Assembly (NCBI GenBank): GCA_041658465.1
Contig: JBBAAC010000174.1
Span: 1-5,223 of the forward strand
Source: JAJZQH01 sp041658465
GTDB taxonomy: Bacteria > UBA10199 > 2-02-FULL-44-16 > JAAZCA01
DNA: 5,223 bases
Direction: 5' to 3'
How positions within the stretch are numbered: the stretch's first letter is position 1; the number at the start of each line of letters is the position of its first letter. Of the stretch, positions 1 to 3,892 are shown piece by piece. The notes under the pieces were generated by a model. The model searched no databases and was not told the DNA's origin. It was given only the letters and a program-made list of their open reading frames with translations. A program made the position numbers and the translations under genes.

Positions 1-106
1 CGCCAAGCGCGCATTCACTTTGCAGGGCAAGCTGCTCCGCGACGCCTTCGTCTCCGCCGACCGGAGAGCTGCACTGAGCGAGGATGCTGAAAGGTTGTCA
101 TTCTGA
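1..106 (+). CDS. C-terminal end of a second GHKL-family ATPase (partial, runs off left edge)
   Basis: Read from base 2 (base 1 is the third base of a codon), this frame encodes 34 residues, AKRAFTLQGKLLRDAFVSAD continuing to ERLSF, and stops with TGA at 104-106. Both the protein and the DNA are identical to the last 34 codons of the complete GHKL ATPase gene at 1509-3056. This is therefore the 3' end of a paralogue, a truncated duplicate, or a repeated copy of the same gene created by assembly at a contig end. The catalytic ATPase part would lie upstream and cannot be seen, so whether the gene is intact is unknown. The last residues and the stop codon come from a dispersed repeat that starts at about base 97. 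The next gene starts only 19 bases after the stop. Confidence 0.75.
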   Translation, partial: AKRAFTLQGKLLRDAFVSADRRAALSEDAERLSF

Positions 107-124
107 GCGATAGCGAAGAATCCC
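97..124 (+). repeat. REP-like dispersed element GTCATTCTGAGCG...AAGAATCCC, uninterrupted copy
   Basis: The 28 bases read GTCATTCTGAGCGATAGCG followed by AAGAATCCC. The element is imperfectly self-complementary, with outer arms ATTCT and AGAAT enclosing an AGCG-rich centre. I recognise this motif, in slightly varying forms, as an abundant dispersed repeat in many environmental bacterial genomes. This is family knowledge and was not searched here. It contains the TGA stop of the upstream ATPase and ends one base before the TTG of the downstream gene, so it makes up almost the whole intergenic linker. Confidence 0.7.
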
Positions 125-125
125 A

Positions 126-893
126 TTGAAACCCGTACAAAAGATCCTCAAAAGGTGCAGAAGATACATCACAACGAGATATCCGGATACGATAGCCCTC
201 AATCTGATCGGAAGTTATGCGGACGGCACAGCACACAGCGAGTCGGATATCGATATCGTCTGGGTCAAAAAGCGACGCCTGGATTGGAAAAAACATGTGG
301 AGATCGAGGAACATTTCAATCGGCGTCGAGGGCACCCGAAGGTGCAGCTCGTTCCCTTCGAGCCGCGCGTTCTGAAATGGCACTTCGATCACGCTTCGAC
401 CATGGCCCATGCAATCCAGCGTGGAACGGTACTCTACGGGAAGAGAACGCGGTTTGTTCGGGATCTGAGTCGCCGCGAGCTCGGACTGCCGACCAGGGAG
501 TGGATGAGTTATTGGGCGAGGCACTGGATTACGAGGCTGGAATGTGCACGCCGTTCTATTTCTATGGAGAGACGGTTTCACAGGCGATTCTGCGGGAAGA
601 AGTGCTATTGCAGTTGCATGGACGATATCGCGAGGGTTCTTGTCAACCTCGTCATCCTTTACCTGGAACTCAAGGGCATCGTGCCGACGAGTAAATCACA
701 GGCAGGAAATGCGATTCGCAGGTATGCCGGCGGTCGAGAGATGTGTACCATCAATCTTACCCTGGCAAAGGCCGGCCGCGACGAGTCTCTTACGCTGGCG
801 CAGGCGGGGGAGATTCTTCAAGTGGCAGGCAACTTCAAGAGGAGGCTGGTCGCGCGTGGCCTCCTCAAGGTTCAACCGGCAGCATTGCCATGA
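126..893 (+). CDS. Nucleotidyltransferase-domain protein (DNA polymerase beta-like / MNT fold) with helical C-terminal half
   Basis: This 255-residue protein has an N-terminal nucleotidyltransferase domain (about residues 20-108). The signature is G29-S30, ten residues, then D41-I-D43 (GSYADGTAHSESDIDIVWV), the GSx10DxD motif that binds metal and nucleotide. The domain ends with GTVLYGK at 100-106. Members transfer NMP groups to proteins, tRNA or small molecules (antibiotic adenylyltransferases, MntA antitoxins). The substrate here is unknown. At the usual place of the third carboxylate (KVQLV, 72-76) there is Gln74, so activity is uncertain. Residues 120-255 look helical and contain a Cys cluster, C156-x3-C160-x-C162-x-C164. 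They could be a HEPN-like or KNTase-C-like domain, but I cannot assign them. TTG126 is the only plausible start: an in-frame TAG lies at 111-113 and no other start codon precedes the GS motif. The first eight codons lie in duplicated DNA shared with 3096-3119, so the natural N-terminus may have been altered. Confidence 0.82.
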   Translation: MKPVQKILKRCRRYITTRYPDTIALNLIGSYADGTAHSESDIDIVWVKKRRLDWKKHVEIEEHFNRRRGHPKVQLVPFEPRVLKWHFDHASTMAHAIQRGTVLYGKRTRFVRDLSRRELGLPTREWMSYWARHWITRLECARRSISMERRFHRRFCGKKCYCSCMDDIARVLVNLVILYLELKGIVPTSKSQAGNAIRRYAGGREMCTINLTLAKAGRDESLTLAQAGEILQVAGNFKRRLVARGLLKVQPAALP

Positions 894-1023
894 GTTTTGA
901 GCTTTGACCCGGTGTTGCAGTTGCCCGCACCGAGTTGATCGAGGTGTAAGATTGCCAAAACATAAAACTCAACTGAAAGCTTCGAACCGGGATTTATTCC
1001 ATTCGGTGCTAGGAAAATAAACA
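894..1023. other. Intergenic spacer without a recognised gene
   Basis: This 130-base spacer separates the high-GC nucleotidyltransferase from the AT-richer downstream gene, and composition shifts within it (the second half has runs such as AAAACATAAAACT). I see no convincing terminator hairpin with a T-tract and no clear sigma-70 promoter with proper spacing. The last ten bases hold the ribosome binding site of the next gene. The first bases, together with the preceding stop (880-898), resemble the sequence at 3119-3137. Confidence 0.5.
1011..1014 (+). promoter_or_regulatory. Ribosome binding site AGGA for the four-Cys protein gene
   Basis: AGGA is followed by nine bases and then ATG at 1024. 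This spacing supports ATG1024 as the start. Confidence 0.6.
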
Positions 1024-1416
1024 ATGGAATATACAAGCAAACATAAAAAGCTATTAGCCGAGCTTTTGAGAAAAGCTGATAAAAAGAAAGAAGCGGAGAA
1101 AATTCTTTCGGATAATGAATACAGATTTGAAATCAGCGAGGCAATACGAAATGCTCGATCCATCGTGGGTATAGAAGCGAATGACGATGTTTTGTTGGAT
1201 GCGCTTAGGAGATATGAGAACAGAGATTGCCCCATTTTCAAAGAATGTCCCTTTCCCAGGTGCAAAGGTGCTGTTTGGTGTGATGTTTACAATTTGGGCG
1301 GAAGTCATTCTTCCGTGGGGAGTAAATATCGGCATTTAGGCGCTCACGTTACCGATATTCCTAAGAAGATGAAAAAAGAAATTATGTTGGAAATGATTAA
1401 AAGGGATCAAGGGTAA
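1024..1416 (+). CDS. Hypothetical four-cysteine small protein, possibly metal-binding
   Basis: I do not recognise this 130-residue protein. Residues 1-30 are strongly charged and Lys-rich (KHKKLLAELLRKADKKKEAE), predicted helical and possibly coiled. Residues 35-65 form a second helical stretch. Then come four cysteines, C69-x5-C75-x4-C80-x5-C86 (CPIFKECPFPRCKGAVWC), spaced as in a small zinc ribbon or Fe-S site. The C-terminus is basic and helical (PKKMKKEIMLEMIKR, 113-127). There is no signal peptide or membrane segment, so it is likely cytoplasmic. Codon use and base composition are clearly AT-richer than in the flanking genes, which suggests separate acquisition. ATG1024 is supported by an upstream AGGA. 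The gene lies upstream of the GHKL ATPase on the same strand, 92 bases from its start, so co-transcription is possible. No function can be assigned; nucleic-acid binding is one guess consistent with the lysines and cysteines. Confidence 0.75.
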   Translation: MEYTSKHKKLLAELLRKADKKKEAEKILSDNEYRFEISEAIRNARSIVGIEANDDVLLDALRRYENRDCPIFKECPFPRCKGAVWCDVYNLGGSHSSVGSKYRHLGAHVTDIPKKMKKEIMLEMIKRDQG

Positions 1417-1428
1417 AGTGGTCGCCTC

Positions 1429-1512
1429 ATGACAAACAGCGAAAAGATGAATAGGAAAAAATCCTGGAAACTTCAAGAGACGGCGATGGAAATCCGCAAG
1501 GCTACAAAATGA
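1429..1512 (+). CDS. Possible 27-residue ORF overlapping the GHKL ATPase start (ATGA)
   Basis: ATG1429 opens a 27-codon frame (begins MTNSEKMNRKKSWK, ends EIRKATK) whose TGA at 1510-1512 overlaps the ATG at 1509-1511 of the ATPase as ATGA, the usual arrangement for translational coupling. It is in the same frame as the upstream gene, 12 bases after that gene's TAA, so it could also be a read-through tail or the remnant of a longer product. No good Shine-Dalgarno precedes ATG1429. The peptide is Lys-rich and resembles nothing I know. It may be a real leader or coupling ORF, or chance. Confidence 0.3.
   Translation: MTNSEKMNRKKSWKLQETAMEIRKATK
1498..1501 (+). promoter_or_regulatory. Ribosome binding site AAGG for the GHKL ATPase gene
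   Basis: AAGG is followed by seven bases and then ATG1509, a good spacing. This supports independent initiation of the ATPase in addition to any coupling through the ATGA overlap. Confidence 0.5.
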
Positions 1513-3056
1513 TTCAGAGCATCCCTCTCACTTTTGACAAGAGCCACATCATTACCATCGGCGAGCGGCTCTACTCGCAGTCGATCGAGCTCATCCGCGA
1601 GCTCGTCAACAATGGTTACGATGCAGACGCGACAAAGATCGATGTGACGCTTGGCGATGACATGATCGAGGTGAGGGACAACGGCAGCGGAATGGACGTG
1701 GAGGGGCTGCGCCAGTACTTCAGCGTGGGCTCCCCGGAGAAGCTCGGCTCGCCGAAGTCACCCGTCTACAAGCGCGACCGCGTCGGCCAGTTCGGGATCG
1801 GCAAGTTCGCGTCGCTGGCCGCCGCGGACCGCTTTGAGGTGATCACCCGGCGCGGCGATTTCGCGGCAAAGGTCGTGTTCGACAGGCAACAGTGGGAGGC
1901 CACCGACAGCTGGCACCTCCCGCTGGAGATGGTTGCAGCAGATCCCTCGTGCGGGAACGGCACGACCGTCATCCTCTCGAACCTCACGCGCAGCTTTGAA
2001 CTCGAGGACGTGGAGGACTGCATCGCATCGGGCGTCCCGCTCAAAGTGCCGAACTTCAGCGTGACGCTCAACGGCTATCCGGTAAGACCGCGCAGCTGGT
2101 CGGGCCAGAAGGTCCCGGTGATGGAGGGGACAGCATTCGGGCCGATCTTCGGCGACATTGTCATCCTCCCGGAGAGTGGCGGCTCGTTCGACGAGATGGG
2201 AATTGAGTGCAAGGTCAAGGGGGCGACGATCCGCCGCGAGACGTTCGGGATGGAGACGTGGGGGATGGCAGCAGCGCGGATCAGGGGCGAGATAAACGCC
2301 GATTTTCTTTTGATAACGAGCGACCGGACGGGTTTCATCGTCGATACGCCGGAGTACCGCGCATTTTGCGTCGCGATGGAGCGGGTCATGGGAGATGTGC
2401 GCAGGATCCTGGGCGCGCTCTCGGATCGCAAGCAAAATCGCCGCGCATCCCGCGCATTGAACGAGGCGCTGGATCGCGTCTGGAACGCGATCGTCAAAAA
2501 CCCTGACTGCTCGCCGTTTGGCGCAATCCCGGTGGGCGAGACAGGGAAACGTCCCGGTTCCGCAGCGGCACCCGAAACGAGAAAAACCATACCCTCACCA
2601 CATGCGGAAGATGGTCAGGGTGAGCGGGAAATTCCCTCTCCCCTTGTGGGAGAGGGTCAGGGTGAGGGGGAACCAGAGCTCCCTGCGCGCCTTTTGAAGA
2701 AACCCTCCAGGATCAAGCGCATCACGCCCAACGCGGTCGTGAAGCGGATGAAGTTCGGCAAGCACAAGATCTCCTGCTGCCTCGATCACTTCGGCGAGCA
2801 CGGCCCCGAAGCGTTTAGCGAGGGGACGGTCATCTACATCAACCGCGACCATCCACTCTATGGGCGCGAGATGAAACGCGCCTGGTCCTACACGATGTAT
2901 ATTGCGCGGCTGCTTACGCAGGAGATCGCGCTGATGAAGGAATCCCGCAGCGCCAAGCGCGCATTCACTTTGCAGGGCAAGCTGCTCCGCGACGCCTTCG
3001 TCTCCGCCGACCGGAGAGCTGCACTGAGCGAGGATGCTGAAAGGTTGTCATTCTGA
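1509..3056 (+). CDS. GHKL-family ATPase (Hsp90/MutL/MORC-like ATP-binding protein)
   Basis: This 515-residue soluble protein has a complete Bergerat-fold ATP site near its N-terminus. The N-box is ELVNNGYDADA (E31, N35, D38), the G1 box is DNGSGMD (57-63), the lid segment is SVGSPEK (72-78), and the G2 box is RVGQFGIGKFA (91-101). GTTVIL (151-156) is a likely late strand of the pocket. Conserved E31 suggests ATP hydrolysis. No His-kinase dimerisation domain or sensor is visible, so the protein is nearer to Hsp90, MutL and MORC than to sensor kinases. Residues 160-330 form a probable transducer region. Residues 362-389 are a low-complexity linker encoded by inserted repeat DNA. The C-terminal domain (about 395-515) includes VIYINRDHPLYGREMKRAWS. 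The gene may be coupled to a short ORF through ATGA at its start. The last residues and stop come from a dispersed repeat. The 3' end duplicates bases 1-106. A role in phage defence or DNA repair is possible but unproven. Confidence 0.88.
   Translation: MIQSIPLTFDKSHIITIGERLYSQSIELIRELVNNGYDADATKIDVTLGDDMIEVRDNGSGMDVEGLRQYFSVGSPEKLGSPKSPVYKRDRVGQFGIGKFASLAAADRFEVITRRGDFAAKVVFDRQQWEATDSWHLPLEMVAADPSCGNGTTVILSNLTRSFELEDVEDCIASGVPLKVPNFSVTLNGYPVRPRSWSGQKVPVMEGTAFGPIFGDIVILPESGGSFDEMGIECKVKGATIRRETFGMETWGMAAARIRGEINADFLLITSDRTGFIVDTPEYRAFCVAMERVMGDVRRILGALSDRKQNRRASRALNEALDRVWNAIVKNPDCSPFGAIPVGETGKRPGSAAAPETRKTIPSPHAEDGQGEREIPSPLVGEGQGEGEPELPARLLKKPSRIKRITPNAVVKRMKFGKHKISCCLDHFGEHGPEAFSEGTVIYINRDHPLYGREMKRAWSYTMYIARLLTQEIALMKESRSAKRAFTLQGKLLRDAFVSADRRAALSEDAERLSF
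2592..2671 (+). repeat. Two in-frame 42-base tandem units of a REP-like element inside the GHKL gene
   Basis: Two 38-base segments, 2592-2629 and 2634-2671, start 42 bases apart and match at 31 of 38 positions; both end in GGTCAGGGTGAG plus G-rich sequence. The period is 14 codons, giving PSPHAEDGQGEREI and PSPLVGEGQGEGEP (residues 362-375 and 376-389). Reading the other strand gives PLTLTLSHKGRGN, which I recognise as the translation of a common dispersed palindromic repeat (CCCTCTCCC...GGGAGAGGGTCAGGGTGAGGG). The insertion keeps the frame and falls between the transducer region and the C-terminal domain, where a flexible linker would be tolerated. Confidence 0.8.
2634..2656 (+). repeat. Perfect 9-bp inverted repeat CCCTCTCCC / GGGAGAGGG
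   Basis: CCCTCTCCC (2634-2642), a five-base loop CTTGT, and GGGAGAGGG (2648-2656) form a GC-rich hairpin within the second tandem unit. The first unit has lost this symmetry (CACCACATG against GGAAGATGG). The hairpin lies inside the ATPase coding sequence and would also form in the mRNA. Confidence 0.85.
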
Positions 3057-3094
3057 GCGATAGCGCCTGCCTGCCGGCAGGCAGGAAGAATCCC
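3047..3094 (+). repeat. REP-like dispersed element, copy interrupted by palindrome
   Basis: GTCATTCTGAGCGATAGCG (3047-3065) and AAGAATCCC (3086-3094) are the two parts of the same element as at 97-124, split by 20 bases. It contains the TGA stop of the GHKL gene (3054-3056). Confidence 0.7.
3066..3085. repeat. 20-bp perfect palindrome CCTGCCTGCCGGCAGGCAGG inserted in the REP-like element
   Basis: The 20 bases CCTGCCTGCCGGCAGGCAGG equal their own reverse complement, and each half contains a tandem CCTG. They are exactly the difference between the two direct-repeat copies, so this is a clean insertion or excision without loss of flanking bases. The boundary could be shifted one base left, because G occurs at both ends. 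I recognise similar GCCTGCCTGCCGGCAGGCAGG stretches as common dispersed elements in some environmental bacteria, but I have not searched. Confidence 0.85.
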
Positions 3095-3095
3095 A

Positions 3096-3242
3096 TTGAA
3101 ACCCGTACAAAAGATCCTCAGCATTGCAATGAGCTTTCCGAAAAATGGAATGCATTCAAGAAACGCTATGTCGAAGAAACTGAATAAATCGTCGTTTGAT
3201 AGTGAGGCGCTGGTACGTTCCAAGTATGCTGAAAAGGCGTGA
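3096..3242 (+). pseudogene. 48-codon ORF sharing its start with the 255-residue nucleotidyltransferase; probable remnant
   Basis: TTG3096 opens MKPVQKIL, identical to the start at 126, then continues SIAMSFPKNGMHSRN and ends YAEKA before TGA at 3240-3242. None of the nucleotidyltransferase motifs is present. The first 24 bases are the direct repeat. Bases 3119-3137 resemble 880-898 at the 3' end of the 255-residue gene (17 of 19 identical), as if the gene body had been deleted between its two ends. Another frame here, open to TAA at 3185-3187, reads NELSEKWNAFKKRYVEETE and could be the tail of a lost gene. The stretch 3057-3292 holds no convincing intact gene; it contains the repeat, the palindrome and these short frames. 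Confidence 0.35.
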
Positions 3243-3292
3243 CGTACTTTATGGTGGAATACATGAGAACCGATAATCTGGACTGAATTCCA

Positions 3293-3739
3293 ATGAAGCA
3301 ACGAGAAGGACTAATTCAGAAATTCGCGCATTATTTCGAGGACAACGCAGAGAATCTGCATGTCGAACTGGCTTTCCTGTACGGCTCGTGGGCAGCCGGA
3401 AGACAGCATGAGAATTCTGACATCGATCTTGCTGTTCTCTTCGCAGCTGATGCTGGTTCCGATGATGATAAATATCGCGCGATTTCGGAAATAAGCGAAG
3501 ATCTGGGCGCTGATCTTCACAAAGAGGTTAATGTCGTAGAATTGCGCTGGGAGTTTGACAAACCGATGCTCTATTACAACGCCGCCATTCATGGTGTCGT
3601 GCTGTACATGAAGGACAGGCGACTCCTCGATTTCTTCTTGAAGGAGGCTGTTTTTCAGATGGAAGATTTCTGCATTTTCGGCATTCACTGGCAGCTGTTT
3701 GCCGCACGACGCAATCTGAAGGGGGTCACGCATGCCTGA
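3293..3739 (+). CDS. MNT-type minimal nucleotidyltransferase (MntA-like antitoxin candidate)
   Basis: This 148-residue protein is about the usual size of MNT-domain proteins. The core is G31-S32, ten residues, D43-I-D45 (GSWAAGRQHENSDIDLAVL), the GSx10DxD nucleotidyltransferase signature, followed by the family's typical KEVNVVEL strand (77-84) and GVVLY (101-105). The strand position usually held by a third Asp carries Asn80. In characterised MNT-HEPN systems the MNT protein AMPylates and neutralises a HEPN RNase toxin encoded next to it; that is family knowledge. Here the gene overlaps a 39-codon ORF by eight bases, as an antitoxin-toxin pair would, but the partner is far shorter than a HEPN protein. 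ATG3293 has no strong Shine-Dalgarno. The protein is not closely similar to the nucleotidyltransferase at 126-893 beyond the shared fold motifs. The assignment to the fold is secure; the antitoxin role is inference. Confidence 0.85.
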   Translation: MKQREGLIQKFAHYFEDNAENLHVELAFLYGSWAAGRQHENSDIDLAVLFAADAGSDDDKYRAISEISEDLGADLHKEVNVVELRWEFDKPMLYYNAAIHGVVLYMKDRRLLDFFLKEAVFQMEDFCIFGIHWQLFAARRNLKGVTHA

Positions 3740-3851
3740 ATACACATACGCAAAGGGTCGAATAGCCGAGACTGTCCAGTTCATCACCAAAGAAATGATA
3801 AAGAGATCGGTGGATGCAATTTTGGAAAGGGAATCGAAGAAAGAGGTGTAA
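3732..3851 (+). CDS. 39-residue ORF overlapping the MNT gene; possible HEPN-toxin remnant or small partner
   Basis: ATG3732 lies inside the end of the MNT gene (8-base overlap in another frame), and the ORF stops with TAA at 3849-3851. The product begins MPEYTYAKGRIAETVQFITK and ends DAILERESKKEV. It is charged and helical, without Cys or a membrane segment. The position is where MNT-HEPN systems carry the toxin, and RIAETVQFITKEM resembles the first helix of HepT-like (DUF86) proteins. However, the RNase motif (R-x4-6-H) and some 80-100 residues of the usual domain are absent. I read it as a C-terminally or internally deleted HEPN gene. It could instead be a genuine small protein. GGGGGTCACGC upstream of the ATG may serve as a weak ribosome binding site. 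Confidence 0.45.
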   Translation: MPEYTYAKGRIAETVQFITKEMIKRSVDAILERESKKEV

Positions 3852-3882
3852 ACCTCAAGCCGATCACGAACGACTGAATCAT

Positions 3883-3886
3883 GGAG
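3883..3886 (+). promoter_or_regulatory. Ribosome binding site GGAG deciding the dehydrogenase start
   Basis: GGAG is six bases before ATG3893. The first in-frame ATG (3881) has no Shine-Dalgarno in front of it and itself overlaps this site, so ATG3893 is the likelier start. Confidence 0.6.
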
Positions 3887-3892
3887 AATATG

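Larger units (their letters stand above)
1..150 (+). repeat. Direct repeat, copy 1 (GHKL 3' end plus repeat plus first codons of nucleotidyltransferase)
   Basis: Bases 1-115 equal 2951-3065, and bases 116-150 equal 3086-3120. There is no mismatch, and the only difference is a 20-base palindrome present in the second copy. Similarity stops abruptly after base 150 (AAAGG here, GCATT in the other copy). The left limit is unknown because the window starts inside the repeat. The repeat spans three functional parts: the last codons of a GHKL ATPase, a dispersed intergenic element, and the TTG start with the first eight codons of a nucleotidyltransferase. Perfect identity at synonymous sites means recent duplication, gene conversion, or an assembly effect. 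Confidence 0.95.
2951..3120 (+). repeat. Direct repeat, copy 2, interrupted by a 20-bp palindrome
   Basis: This is the counterpart of bases 1-150. It covers the last 34 codons and stop of the complete GHKL ATPase, a dispersed repeat, and the TTG plus eight codons seen at the start of the 255-residue nucleotidyltransferase. Identity is complete except for 20 extra bases at 3066-3085. After 3120 the sequences part, and here no intact copy of the 255-residue gene follows. Confidence 0.95.

Noticed and set aside
15..581. Minus-strand frame of 188 residues across the first nucleotidyltransferase
   Set aside because: It overlaps GSx10DxD coding sequence on the plus strand and ends in a low-complexity Arg run; a shadow frame.
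894..1023. Possible sigma-70 promoter (TTGACC or TTGATC with AT-rich sequence downstream)
   Set aside because: No -10-like hexamer stands at 16-18 bases from either candidate, so the call would be arbitrary.
1758..2435. Long open frame on the minus strand opposite the GHKL ATPase
   Set aside because: It is the antisense of a confidently identified gene, with an Arg/His/Ala-rich composition typical of a shadow frame.
2592..2671. Considered as a CRISPR array
   Set aside because: There are only two degenerate units 42 bases apart with four bases between them, lying in a coding frame; no spacers.
2595..2852. Minus-strand frame containing PLTLTLSHKGRGN
   Set aside because: The peptide is the translation of the palindromic repeat; the frame is antisense to the ATPase and has no independent support.
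3184..3274. Short plus-strand frame reading RRDVLYGG, similar to the GTVLYGK end of the nucleotidyltransferase domain
   Set aside because: The resemblance is only three or four residues in a 30-codon frame without other motifs; too short to call a remnant.
3843..3856. Small inverted repeat GAGGT-GTAA-ACCTC over the stop of the 39-residue ORF
   Set aside because: The stem is only five base pairs and no T-tract follows, so it is not a credible terminator.
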